46,729 nucleotides of DNA from an uncultured SAR86 cluster bacterium (GTDB lineage: Bacteria; Pseudomonadota; Gammaproteobacteria; Magnimaribacterales; D2472). The stretch spans positions 1 through 46,729 of the forward strand of contig CACECP010000008.1 in NCBI GenBank assembly GCA_902558095.1, in the 5' to 3' direction. The notes below the pieces were generated by a model. That model made no database searches, had not been told where the DNA came from, and saw nothing but the letters and a program-made list of their open reading frames with translations. This document shows, piece after piece, positions 26,794 to 35,025 of this stretch. Position 1 is the first letter of the stretch; each line of letters opens with the position of its first letter. Both the position numbers and the translations under genes were made by a program.

Positions 26794-27336
26794 ATGCGAT
26801 TAATAACTAGTTTCTTATTCCTGGCACTCTTCTGTAATTTGATATATTCAGATGTTTCTAATAACTGTTCTACAAAGATGGTTCAAGTTATGAAGCCATT
26901 ACATCCAAATACTGGCTATCAAGGATTTGCAGTTGTCCAATTTAATATTGATAAAGATGGTAACCCAAAAAAAATTAGGGCAATAAGCTCTGAATGTGCA
27001 ACTGGAAGAGATAAAAAAGGGAAAATTGTGCTAAAGAAGTGTCCATTTTTTAAATCAAATGCTGTAAGTGCTGCTAAGTATATAAAATATGAACCACCGG
27101 TTGATGGAAGTGGTAATTCATGCGAAGTAAAGAATAAGACATTTGAGTATAAGTTTTCTTTATATAATGTTCAGCTTGAGTATGATGATTTTTTTATAAG
27201 AGAGGATTTCAAAAGCGACAGATTCACTTCTGATGAAGGTGATGTAAGAATGTTTTCACCTAGAGGACTCAATCAAATACAAGATCCTCCAGATTTAACG
27301 CAAAAGGCTTCTGCAACATCAAATGTCAAACCTTAA
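26794..27336 (+). CDS. Secreted protein with a TonB C-terminal-like domain
   Basis: Predicted periplasmic protein of 180 residues. Signal peptide of about 19 residues (MRLITSFLFLALFCNLIYS) precedes a domain resembling TonB_C: PLHPNTGYQGFAVVQFNIDKDGNPKKIRAI, then a basic segment and VSAAKYIKYEPP, which parallels the AxxAxxxWxFxP core of TonB. Four cysteines in the mature part (C25, C68, C83, C110) suggest two disulfides. It lacks the proline-rich linker of true TonB, and the N-terminal hydrophobic stretch looks cleavable, so it probably cannot couple to ExbB/ExbD. The last 55 residues are charged and of unknown fold. It sits between TBDT 2 and a hydrolase gene. A role in gating or binding the neighbouring receptor is inference only. 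Confidence 0.7.
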   Translation: MRLITSFLFLALFCNLIYSDVSNNCSTKMVQVMKPLHPNTGYQGFAVVQFNIDKDGNPKKIRAISSECATGRDKKGKIVLKKCPFFKSNAVSAAKYIKYEPPVDGSGNSCEVKNKTFEYKFSLYNVQLEYDDFFIREDFKSDRFTSDEGDVRMFSPRGLNQIQDPPDLTQKASATSNVKP

Positions 27337-27456
27337 ATTATTAAAAATCAGTCTTATAAGAAACTTATTTACTTATTTTTCTAAGATTTCAATATTTTTT
27401 TTGAATATATATATTAAATCTCAAGTAAAGAAATCCTAGTAGCAAAACAAAACTTT

Positions 27457-28422
27457 ATGAAATTATTATTTATACTTTTATTGTTAAGCTCTAATCTTGT
27501 TCATGCTGAATATAAAAATTCAAATGGTAAAGCATTAGAAAAGCCATTTAAGGACCTTATTAAATGGATGAGTTCCGATGTAAAACCTATTTTATCTGAA
27601 ATAGAAGTTTCTGATGACTGGAAAAATATCAATTTAAACCAGGATAATGATTATATTATCTGGATTGGTCATTCAACCTTTCTTATTAAGAAATCAGGTA
27701 TAGTCATCCTTACTGATCCAGTATTTTCAGATAGAGCGTCACCGTTTAAGAATATCGGACCTGAAAGATTAATACCTCCAGCTATACCTTTAAACCAATT
27801 ACCACAAATTGATTTTATAACTGTTAGCCATAACCATTATGATCATCTTGATATTGATTCACTTAAGAAAATTTCAGAACTAAATCCTGATGCAGTTTTT
27901 CTTGTCCCAGAGGGTGATCTCAGACTTCTTAAGAGAAAAAGGATTGATAATGCACACGAATTTAATTGGTGGGAAACATTTAGTACAGACGGACTTACAT
28001 TTACGTTTACTCCAGTTCAGCATTGGTCTAAAAGAGGGCTTTTTGATAGGAATAAAAGCCTATGGGGTGGTTGGTATATGAATTTTAATGACTATGGAAT
28101 GTATCATGCTGGTGATACTGGTTATTCAAATGACTTTATTGATACAAGGCTTAAATTAGGCGCTCCTAAATATGCATTTATACCAATAGGAGCTTATAAC
28201 CCTGAATGGTTTATGGCTGAAAGTCATGTTAATCCTGAAGATGCCATTCAAGTCATGTTAGACCTGGAAGCTGAAAAAGCTTTTGGCATGCATTGGGGTA
28301 CTTTTGCGTTGACGGATGAGGATACTCTTGAGCCTCCAGCAAGACTGAAAGAAGCTCTCAAGTCTTTTAATTCACCAGATTTTATATCTTTGATACCTGG
28401 TAAAGTAATTGAAATACAATAA
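27457..28422 (+). CDS. Exported metallo-beta-lactamase-fold hydrolase, NAPE-PLD-like
   Basis: Zinc hydrolase related to N-acylphosphatidylethanolamine phospholipase D and UlaG-type lactonases. Signal peptide MKLLFILLLLSSNLVHA is cleaved before EYK. Metal motif H125-N-H-Y-D-H130 (SHNHYDHLD), preceded by IGHSTFLI and DPVFSDRASPFKNIGPERLIPPAIP, a layout specific to the NAPE-PLD branch. Further ligands are in PVQHWSKRG, HAGDTGYS and the late MHWGTF. Length 321 residues. The CNMT-like methyltransferase begins 3 nt after its stop, so the two are co-translated. Likely acts on phospholipid head groups or lactones in the periplasm; the substrate is not proven. The 120 nt upstream (27337-27456) are AT-rich with no convincing promoter. 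Confidence 0.83.
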   Translation: MKLLFILLLLSSNLVHAEYKNSNGKALEKPFKDLIKWMSSDVKPILSEIEVSDDWKNINLNQDNDYIIWIGHSTFLIKKSGIVILTDPVFSDRASPFKNIGPERLIPPAIPLNQLPQIDFITVSHNHYDHLDIDSLKKISELNPDAVFLVPEGDLRLLKRKRIDNAHEFNWWETFSTDGLTFTFTPVQHWSKRGLFDRNKSLWGGWYMNFNDYGMYHAGDTGYSNDFIDTRLKLGAPKYAFIPIGAYNPEWFMAESHVNPEDAIQVMLDLEAEKAFGMHWGTFALTDEDTLEPPARLKEALKSFNSPDFISLIPGKVIEIQ

Positions 28423-28425
28423 TAT

Positions 28426-29442
28426 ATGTCTAGATTTTTTTTATCATTAGCAGAATCTGGTTTCATTCCTGATGCCTTAATCAAAATTGCTGTGAGATTT
28501 ATCACCAATAGGCGCATAAATGAGTCAAGCAATCATGATAACAAGGATAAAATTATCAGTGCGCTTTCTGAGGGTATAGTTGCTGAAAAAACATATGATG
28601 CTAACGAGCAGCATTATGAAGTTCCTCCAGAATTTTTTAACCAAGTTCTAGGTGTCAACCTAAAATATTCTTGTTCACTTTTTGAGAACATAAATTCTTT
28701 AGATGAAGCAGAAAAATCTATGCTTGAGCTTTATATAGAAAGAGCTGATATTAAAAACGGTCATGAGATTCTTGATCTAGGTTGTGGGTGGGGTAGTTTT
28801 TCTCTGTATGTAGCTGAAAACTATCCAGATACAAAAATTACGTCAGTTAGTAATTCAACAGACCAAATTACATATATCAATAATGAAGCACAAAAAAGAG
28901 GTTTATCAAACGTTAATGCTTATAAAATGGATGTTAATAACCTTGAATTAGATACTCAATTTGATCGAATTGTTTCAATAGAAATGTTTGAACATCTTAG
29001 GAACTATAAATTAATTTTAAATTCTCTTAATAATTTACTAAAACCTGATGGAAGATTATTCATTCATATTTTTTGCCATAAAAAGCTAACTTACTTTTAT
29101 GAAATGAAAAATAATTTTGATTGGATGACAAAGTATTTTTTTCAAGGTGGCATAATGCCCAGTAAAGATATTTTTGAGTACTTTAACAATGACTTAGAAA
29201 TTATCAATCAATGGGATATCAATGGAAATCATTATTCAAAAACTTGTGAAGCTTGGCTAAATAACCATTATAAAAATAAGAAAAAAATATTAGATATATT
29301 TCAGAACCACTATGATAAGCCTAAAATTTGGTTCAATAGATGGAGAATCTTCTTTTTATCTTGTGAAGCTTTCTTTGCATTAAATAATGGCAAAGAATAT
29401 TTTGTTTCTCATTATTTATTAAAGAAAAAGCAAATAAGTTAA
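28426..29442 (+). CDS. SAM-dependent methyltransferase of the CFA-synthase/coclaurine N-methyltransferase group
   Basis: Class I methyltransferase of the Mycolic/CFA synthase fold. SAM motif I is ILDLGCGWGSFSL (near residues 115-127), followed by TSVSNSTDQITYI and the catalytic-area EMFEH (186-190) with HLRNY. The segment IHIFCHKKLTYFYE, then DWMTKYFFQGGIMPS, matches plant (S)-coclaurine N-methyltransferases (WITRYFFTGGTMPS) more closely than cyclopropane synthases. N-methylation of an amine is therefore more likely than lipid cyclopropanation. Length 338 residues, cytoplasmic. It is 3 nt after the NAPE-PLD-like hydrolase; methylation of an ethanolamine head group is a plausible but unproven joint role. 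tRNA-Ala follows after 104 nt. Confidence 0.82.
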   Translation: MSRFFLSLAESGFIPDALIKIAVRFITNRRINESSNHDNKDKIISALSEGIVAEKTYDANEQHYEVPPEFFNQVLGVNLKYSCSLFENINSLDEAEKSMLELYIERADIKNGHEILDLGCGWGSFSLYVAENYPDTKITSVSNSTDQITYINNEAQKRGLSNVNAYKMDVNNLELDTQFDRIVSIEMFEHLRNYKLILNSLNNLLKPDGRLFIHIFCHKKLTYFYEMKNNFDWMTKYFFQGGIMPSKDIFEYFNNDLEIINQWDINGNHYSKTCEAWLNNHYKNKKKILDIFQNHYDKPKIWFNRWRIFFLSCEAFFALNNGKEYFVSHYLLKKKQIS

Positions 29443-29546
29443 CAGAAAAATATGATCAAAAATATATTGCAGTTCCATGTGATTTGAGTAATTCGAAATC
29501 CCATTCTTCATCTTCAGAATACATCATGTACAATATCGAGTCTTAC

Positions 29547-29622
<76 letters not shown>

Positions 29623-29625
29623 ATT

Positions 29626-29736
29626 TTAATCAATTATTTCAAAATACTTAAAGACCCACCACAAGCTAAAGTAAACAAGCGCAGCTAATAAAAAGCCAAT
29701 AATAATTGTAGAAAACTTAGTTATTAATTTTTTCAT
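29626..29736 (-). CDS. 36-residue single-span membrane protein (unrecognised)
   Basis: Small frame with ATG at 29736-29734 and TAA at 29628-29626. The product starts MKKLITKFSTIIIGF, followed by LLAALVYFSLWWVF and ending KYFEIID. It is thus a basic N-terminus, one hydrophobic span of about 20 residues and a short charged tail, with the N-terminus likely inside. The start lies 9 nt after the stop of the monooxygenase gene on the same strand. Its stop is 3 nt from the end of the convergent tRNA-Ala, fitting the tight packing seen at every convergent junction here. No Shine-Dalgarno is seen, but most genes here lack one. I do not recognise the protein; a role with the monooxygenase is inferred from position alone. 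Confidence 0.55.
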   Translation of the reverse strand: MKKLITKFSTIIIGFLLAALVYFSLWWVFKYFEIID

Positions 29737-29745
29737 TTTGATAAT

Positions 29746-31194
29746 TTATTTTCTCTGACCATAGAACTTTAAATTTGAATCTTTTATAGAAAACAATCTT
29801 ACCGCAAAAATATCTTTTAAATAGTTTTGATAATTCTTCCATGGTGCTTTTTTACCTTGCTTTGGCATTAAATGAAGACCTCTTTGGAAATATCCAGATG
29901 TAAAGTCAATTAATTTATCATCGCCATGAGCAGTTTTATCATCAATAGGCATACAACAGGTAACTCCTTTTTTGTCCATTAATTTAATAAGCCTACAAAC
30001 ATATTCACAAGTAAGATCTGCTCTTAATGTCCATGAAGCATTTACGTAGCCAAAAGAAATTGCAAAATTAGGAACCTCACTCAACATCATTCCCTTATAT
30101 GTTAGTCTCTCATGTGGATCTAATTTAATACCATCAAGAGTCACATTAATATCATTTAATGCATTCAATTTGATTCCAGTAGCTGTAATTATAAGATCAG
30201 CTTTAATCTTTTCTCCAGAGTTCAATAAAATGCCATCTGACTGAAATTCGTCTATTGTATCTGTAACAATTGAAGCTTTTTTATCACCGATTGCTTTAAA
30301 TAAGTCACTATCTGGTACTAAGCATATTCTTTGATCCCATGGCTTATACGATGGAGTAAAGTGCTTATCTATATCATAATCTGGACCCAATTCGTCTTTT
30401 ATTAGGTCTAAAATTCTATTTTTAGTTCTTTCAGGATATTTCCTTGCCAAAGAAAATGTAAAACTTTGCCATAAAATATTTTTCCATCTAATTAAAAAAT
30501 ATGTAATTTTTGTTGGAAGAAACTTCCTTAAGAATTTATTTATTTTATCTTCACTTGGTCCTGATACAACATAAGTTGGAGATCTTTGAATCATAGTTAC
30601 ATGCTTTGCTTTTTCTGAGATTGCTGGAACAATTGTTATTGCAGTTGCACCACTTCCTATAACAGCAATATTCTTATCAATATAATCAACATCATTGTTC
30701 CAAAACTGAGGATGGATAATTTGTCCTAGAAATTTATCCTGGTTTTTGAAATAGGGCATATGAGGTTTTGTATAACTATAGTATCCCCCGCATAGAAATA
30801 AGAAATTACATGTCATATGTTTTAATTTATTATTTTCATGAATTTCTAACTCCCATACAGATTTATTAGAATTCCAGTTAGAAGATTTAACTTTATGATT
30901 TAGTAAGATATCTTTCCTAAGATTATTTTCATCTATGGTTTCATTAATATATTCAAGAATAGAAGGACCGTCTGCAATTGACTTATCGTGTATCCAAGGC
31001 TTAAATCTATATCCCAGAGTATGCATATCAGAATCAGATCTAATACCAGGATATTTAAATAAATCCCATGTCCCGCCTATGTTATTTCTACCCTCAAGAA
31101 TCGTAAATGACTTATTAGGACATGTTTTTTTTAGATTATAGCCAGCAGCTATTCCAGAAATACCTGCACCGACTATAACAACATCTTTATGCAT
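29746..31194 (-). CDS. Flavin-containing monooxygenase, type I Baeyer-Villiger family (EthA-like)
   Basis: NADPH- and FAD-dependent monooxygenase that inserts oxygen next to ketones or oxidises S/N atoms. The FAD Rossmann motif is VVIVGAGISGIAAG (5-18) and GGTWDLFKYPGIRSDSD follows, typical of BVMOs. The BVMO fingerprint FxGxxxHxxxW is FLGQIIHPQFW (155-165). The NADPH Rossmann motif GSGATA lies near 180-185. ITATGIKLN and FGYVNASWTLRADL are further family marks, the latter shared with EthA. Length 482 residues, cytoplasmic. It starts 4 nt after the stop of the secreted lyase gene, so they share an mRNA, followed by a tiny membrane protein. Substrate unknown. Confidence 0.9.
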   Translation of the reverse strand: MHKDVVIVGAGISGIAAGYNLKKTCPNKSFTILEGRNNIGGTWDLFKYPGIRSDSDMHTLGYRFKPWIHDKSIADGPSILEYINETIDENNLRKDILLNHKVKSSNWNSNKSVWELEIHENNKLKHMTCNFLFLCGGYYSYTKPHMPYFKNQDKFLGQIIHPQFWNNDVDYIDKNIAVIGSGATAITIVPAISEKAKHVTMIQRSPTYVVSGPSEDKINKFLRKFLPTKITYFLIRWKNILWQSFTFSLARKYPERTKNRILDLIKDELGPDYDIDKHFTPSYKPWDQRICLVPDSDLFKAIGDKKASIVTDTIDEFQSDGILLNSGEKIKADLIITATGIKLNALNDINVTLDGIKLDPHERLTYKGMMLSEVPNFAISFGYVNASWTLRADLTCEYVCRLIKLMDKKGVTCCMPIDDKTAHGDDKLIDFTSGYFQRGLHLMPKQGKKAPWKNYQNYLKDIFAVRLFSIKDSNLKFYGQRK

Positions 31195-31198
31195 AAGA

Positions 31199-32572
31199 CT
31201 ATTTTGTTTGTTTCCTTTTAGACTCTATTTCATTAATGATTAATTGTGCTTGATCCACCGCCAGACCAATATAGGTTTCAGGATTTAGGATATTTGATAA
31301 GGCCTCTTTCGTAATATTTTCTTGAATAGTTTTATTAGCCAAAGCAGCTTCCTCTAATGAAATATTATTTTCAAGTGCGTATTTTGCAACGTCATGCATC
31401 AAATCATTTGCTGTATCTTTTCCAATCTTATTTGCAAGATAAAATGTTAGCCTTTGAGAAAGTATTAAACCATTTGTAATGTCTAAATTTTCTCTCATTT
31501 TATATTTATTAACTTTGAGCTCTTTAAGGAGCGGCTTAGCCCTATCAATCATCTTTTCTGATTCGATTGAAATTAATCTGAGTTCGTCATCACTCTTTTG
31601 TCCATCTCTCTCAAAGCTATTTACCATATCATCAAGGACTATCTCAGATAGTCTTGGTATAACTCTAGAATATTCTATTAAATCACCTGGTCCTCGAGGA
31701 TTTTTCTTTTGTGGCATAGTACTACTGCCAACAGATCTAGATCCGAGATATTCTTCAGTTTCTCCAATTTCGGTCATTTGAAGTAATGTTAATTCGTTTC
31801 CTATTCTTCCAAATGACTTAGATACAATCGCTAATGTTAGGGCGTACTCTGCAAAAACATCTCTAATTCCATGCCAGTCATCTTTAGATGGCTCATCCAA
31901 GCCGAGTTTCTGCATCATTAATGACTCTGTCTCTATAGCCATATCACCCAGGCCCAAATAAGAACCAACAGCACCTTTTAAAATACCTGATTTATTAATC
32001 TTTGATTGAACATGCTGTAAGCGTTCAATATTTCTTCTATTTTCAGCTAACCAGGTGCTAGTTTTTTTTCCAAAAGTTATAGGAAGAGCATGTTGGCCCA
32101 AAGTCCTGCCTGGCATATAAGTATTTAAGTTATCTTTTGTAAGTGTTAATAAGTAATCTTCAATTTCTAACAAATCATCAATTAAAAGATCGATAGAATC
32201 TTTTATTTGAAGAACTAGAACTGTATCCCATATATCTACAGTAGTAGCACCATAGTGTAGATACTCTGCAGCTTCGGCATCAATAGAACGTTTCCAAACA
32301 TTCAATCTTGCAACCAAAGTGTGTCTTACTAGTTTATGCTCTTCATCTATGTCCTTTTGAGAAAGATATTTGATATTAGCTTTTGATGAAATTTCTTTTG
32401 CAGCCCATAAAGGAATTATCTCGAGCTCAGACTGCGCCTCTGCAAGAGCAACTTCAACATCCATGAATAATTGATTTTTATAATTAGGTTTAAAAATATC
32501 AGAGACAGTATCTTCTGAAAAAACAAATAAACTTGATGAAACAATGCAAAATGAAAGTAGAAATTTTTTCAT
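31199..32572 (-). CDS. Fumarase/aspartase-superfamily lyase with a signal peptide
   Basis: Homotetrameric beta-elimination lyase fold related to adenylosuccinate lyase and carboxymuconate cycloisomerase. The three conserved regions are HYGATTVDIWDT (107-118), GRTLGQHALPITFG (155-168, His161) and the signature GSSTMPQKKNP (282-292). The N-terminus MKKFLLSFCIVSSSLFVFS has a basic start, hydrophobic core and an acceptable VFS cleavage site before ED, so export to the periplasm is predicted. That is unusual because this superfamily is generally cytoplasmic. Length 457 residues. It is not a purB for purine synthesis if exported. It heads a unit with the BVMO-like monooxygenase 4 nt downstream. A perfect TATAAT lies 6 nt before its ATG. 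Confidence 0.85.
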   Translation of the reverse strand: MKKFLLSFCIVSSSLFVFSEDTVSDIFKPNYKNQLFMDVEVALAEAQSELEIIPLWAAKEISSKANIKYLSQKDIDEEHKLVRHTLVARLNVWKRSIDAEAAEYLHYGATTVDIWDTVLVLQIKDSIDLLIDDLLEIEDYLLTLTKDNLNTYMPGRTLGQHALPITFGKKTSTWLAENRRNIERLQHVQSKINKSGILKGAVGSYLGLGDMAIETESLMMQKLGLDEPSKDDWHGIRDVFAEYALTLAIVSKSFGRIGNELTLLQMTEIGETEEYLGSRSVGSSTMPQKKNPRGPGDLIEYSRVIPRLSEIVLDDMVNSFERDGQKSDDELRLISIESEKMIDRAKPLLKELKVNKYKMRENLDITNGLILSQRLTFYLANKIGKDTANDLMHDVAKYALENNISLEEAALANKTIQENITKEALSNILNPETYIGLAVDQAQLIINEIESKRKQTK

Positions 32573-32578
32573 GAGAAT

Positions 32579-32584
32579 ATTATA
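32579..32584 (-). promoter_or_regulatory. -10 box of the lyase operon, predicted leaderless
   Basis: On the minus strand a perfect TATAAT (32584 down to 32579) ends exactly 6 nt before the lyase ATG at 32572. No Shine-Dalgarno fits in the space. The -35 region has no strong match. The same 52-bp gap serves the divergent PhzF-like gene, where only a weak TTTAAA (32614-32619) is seen 5 nt before its ATG. Confidence 0.5.
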
Positions 32585-32624
32585 TGGGTTATGATTCGTT
32601 AAGATAAGTAATTTTTAAAGACTA

Positions 32625-33401
32625 ATGAAACTTGATGTGTATTTTGTAGACGCCTTTACAAGCGAAATCTTCTCAGGAAACCCAGCTGCAGTTATCTTTT
32701 CTGATATAGATGATGAAGTATTGATGCAAAAAATAGCTGCTGAAAATAATTTGTCAGAAACAGCCTTTGTTGATTTATCTAATAATAATATTAGATGGTT
32801 TTCTCCAGCCTGTGAGGTAAATTTATGTGGACATGCTACATTGGCCTCAGCGTTCGTATATTTTAATTACTTTGATACAACCAAAGAAAGTATTGCGTTT
32901 AGCTCTGCTAGCGGTGAGTTAAAGGTATATAGAAAAGATGATTATTTAGAACTTGATTTCCCTAAAGACACATTTAAGCAAGTTGATATGATTGAAATGG
33001 TTGAAAGTGCTACTGGTGCAAAACCTTTAGAAACTTACTTAGGTGATATTAATTTATTTGCTGTATACGAGAATGAAGAAATTATTTCAAATATTAATCC
33101 AGATTATAGTGCTGTTTCAAAGCTTGATGGTCAGGGGTTAATAATATCCTCTTCAAGCAATCAGTATGATTTTGTTTCAAGGTATTTTTGTCCAAAATTT
33201 GGTATCAACGAGGATCCTGTTACAGGCTCAGCACATACAACCTTGATTCCATATTGGTCAGGAAAGCTTTCCAAGGATTCTTTAACAGCAAAACAAGTTT
33301 CTACGAGAGGCGGAGAGCTTTTTTGTCATAATATAAAGAATAGGGTACTTATCGGAGGTAAGGCAGTTCTTTATATGAAAGGTTTGATTGAAATTAGTTA
33401 G
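32625..33401 (+). CDS. PhzF-family epimerase/isomerase
   Basis: Two-domain diaminopimelate-epimerase-like fold of the PhzF/YddE family, members of which catalyse isomerisations. The catalytic Glu is E45 in NNLSETAFVD, the same position as in PhzF. Other marks are VDAFTSEIFSGNPAAVI at the start, RWFSPACEVNLCGHATLASAFV and GINEDPVTGSAHTTLIPYW in the second half. Length 258 residues, on the short side of the family. There is no phenazine gene nearby, so a phenazine role is unlikely; most family members have no known substrate. It stands alone between divergent and convergent neighbours. Its TAG stop shares four bases (TTAG) with the end of the reductase gene. Confidence 0.9.
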   Translation: MKLDVYFVDAFTSEIFSGNPAAVIFSDIDDEVLMQKIAAENNLSETAFVDLSNNNIRWFSPACEVNLCGHATLASAFVYFNYFDTTKESIAFSSASGELKVYRKDDYLELDFPKDTFKQVDMIEMVESATGAKPLETYLGDINLFAVYENEEIISNINPDYSAVSKLDGQGLIISSSSNQYDFVSRYFCPKFGINEDPVTGSAHTTLIPYWSGKLSKDSLTAKQVSTRGGELFCHNIKNRVLIGGKAVLYMKGLIEIS

Positions 33402-34411
33402 ATTTCAATAATTTGTTTACCAAAATTCTTACCCGTTAACACATCTCTCAAGGCTTGAGGTGCATTTTCAAAACCCTGTGTAATAGTTTCTTTGTATTTA
33501 ATTTTATCTTCTAAAACCAATTGTAATATTTCTTGTGTTGCCTGTTGCCATTCATTTGCCCATTCAGTAACAACAAAAAATCTATGCTTAGGCTTATCAT
33601 CAAGCGCTCCTAGTACTTGAAAAGGGGTCTCAACTTTTAACATATCAGGTGCATTATATTGAGAAATAAAACCACAAATTGGAACTCTTGAGCCAGTATT
33701 TAATAAAGGGGCAACAGCTCGTGTAACTGGACCCCCAACGTTTTCAAAATAAATATCAATACCATTTGGACATGCATTTTTTAAATCTTCATTTAGGTTA
33801 CCTGCTTTGTAATCAATACATTCATCTAAACCAAGTTCATCTTTTACAAAACTACATTTTTCTGGTCCACCAGCAATTCCTATTACTGTGCAACCGTAAA
33901 TTTTTCCTAATTGCCCAACAACAGCCCCAACTGCACCAGATGCTGCAGATACAACCAAAGTTTCACCAGACTTAGGTTTACCTACTCTATTGAGACCAAA
34001 ATATGCTGTTCGACCTGGCATACCTAACGTTCCTAGAAAAGAAGAAAGCCCAATATTAGATTCGGGAACTTTTAATAAAGCTACGTCTGTATCTTTTGTC
34101 TTAATATAAGTTTGCCATCCCTTATGCGCACATACTTTATCGCCAACATTAAATAAGTCTGAATTACTTTCTACAACTATACCGGCAGTTTCACCAGTCA
34201 TAGGCTCTCCGATTTTTGCAGGGGCAGCATAAGATTTTGAGTCATTCATTCTGCCTCTCATATATGGATCAATTGATAAAAATTTAGCCTCAATTAAAAT
34301 TTCATTCTTTCCAAGAGATGTAATTTTTTCTTCGTGTAATTTCCAACATTCATCTCCAGGCATTCCAGTTGGTCTTTTATCTAATAATAATTGTTTATTT
34401 AAATAATCCAT
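33398..34411 (-). CDS. NADP-dependent medium-chain oxidoreductase (CurA/PTGR type)
   Basis: Zinc-independent MDR enzyme that reduces carbon-carbon double bonds of enones, like CurA/YncB and prostaglandin reductases. Features: SIDPYMRGRMNDSKSYAAPAKIGEPM near the N-terminus, the Rossmann motif VVSAASGAVGAVVGQLGK, a GGPEKCSFVKDELGLDECIDYK segment and DIYFENVGGPVTRAV. The C-terminal FENAPQALRDVLTGKNFGKQIIEI is typical. Length 337 residues. The start MDYLNKQLLLDKRPTGMP lies 16 nt after tdk, so the two form a leftward unit. Likely detoxifies reactive aldehydes or enones in the cytoplasm. Confidence 0.92.
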   Translation of the reverse strand: MDYLNKQLLLDKRPTGMPGDECWKLHEEKITSLGKNEILIEAKFLSIDPYMRGRMNDSKSYAAPAKIGEPMTGETAGIVVESNSDLFNVGDKVCAHKGWQTYIKTKDTDVALLKVPESNIGLSSFLGTLGMPGRTAYFGLNRVGKPKSGETLVVSAASGAVGAVVGQLGKIYGCTVIGIAGGPEKCSFVKDELGLDECIDYKAGNLNEDLKNACPNGIDIYFENVGGPVTRAVAPLLNTGSRVPICGFISQYNAPDMLKVETPFQVLGALDDKPKHRFFVVTEWANEWQQATQEILQLVLEDKIKYKETITQGFENAPQALRDVLTGKNFGKQIIEI

Positions 34412-34427
34412 TTTTTCATCTACCTCA

Positions 34428-35009
34428 TTAAATTAATTTTGTTAATTCTCTAAAGTGTTTTCTACAAAGTGTCTTGTATACCTCATTCCCACCAATAAGT
34501 ATTTTTTCACCTTCTAAAATTACTTTGCCATTTTCATCTATCCTTACTACCATTGTTGCTTTTTTATCACATTCACTACAAATAGTTTTAAGCTCTTTGA
34601 GATTATCTGCAATAGCTAAGAGTTCTTGACTACCTTCAAATAACATTCCTTGAAAATCAGTTCTAATCCCGTAACACATTACAGGAATATTTAAATCATC
34701 TGCAATCTTTCCAATGCTGTGAACTTGATGCTTTGATAGAAACTGTGCTTCATCAATAAAAATGCAACTAATCTCTTCAAAATTTGTGTTTTTAACTTCT
34801 TTATAAAAGTCATAATCTTTATTAACAATAACCGCATCTGCTTCTAACCCAATTCTTGATATTATTTTACCTTTTGATTTATTACCTATTTCATGAGGAA
34901 TAAACAACATAGTTTTTAAATTACTCTCAAGATAGTTATGATTTGATTGCAATAGGGCAGTTGATTTACCTGCATTCATTGTTGAATAAAAGAAGTGAAG
35001 TTTTGCCAT
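34428..35009 (-). CDS. tdk: Thymidine kinase (type II)
   Basis: Salvage enzyme phosphorylating thymidine to dTMP. P-loop STMNAGKST lies at residues 9-17, Walker B IFIDEAQFL at 84-91 with catalytic E87, and the lasso/zinc region has C144-x2-C147 (ICSECDKK) and C182-x2-H185 (LCRKHF). The KTICSECDKKATMVVR segment precedes the thymidine-binding lasso. Length 193 residues, as expected for the bacterial type II enzyme. The ATG is 6 nt from a perfect TATAAT and has no Shine-Dalgarno. Divergent from the Smr-like gene over 21 bp; followed by the MDR reductase. Confidence 0.95.
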   Translation of the reverse strand: MAKLHFFYSTMNAGKSTALLQSNHNYLESNLKTMLFIPHEIGNKSKGKIISRIGLEADAVIVNKDYDFYKEVKNTNFEEISCIFIDEAQFLSKHQVHSIGKIADDLNIPVMCYGIRTDFQGMLFEGSQELLAIADNLKELKTICSECDKKATMVVRIDENGKVILEGEKILIGGNEVYKTLCRKHFRELTKLI

Positions 35010-35015
35010 ATAATG

Positions 35016-35025
35016 ATTATATAAC
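35016..35025. promoter_or_regulatory. Overlapping divergent -10 boxes, tdk and Smr-like gene
   Basis: On the minus strand TATAAT (35021 down to 35016) ends 6 nt before the tdk ATG. On the plus strand TATAAC (35020-35025) ends 5 nt before the ATG at 35031. The start codons are only 21 bp apart (35010-35030). There is no space for a Shine-Dalgarno on either side. This repeats the gloB/rnhA design at another locus. Confidence 0.5.

Noticed and set aside
29456-29527. 23-residue minus-strand frame (MMYSEDEEWDFELL...) between the CNMT-like gene and tRNA-Ala
   Set aside because: Too short, no ribosome site or family match, and it would be antisense to the probable tRNA promoter. Conservation data would be needed.
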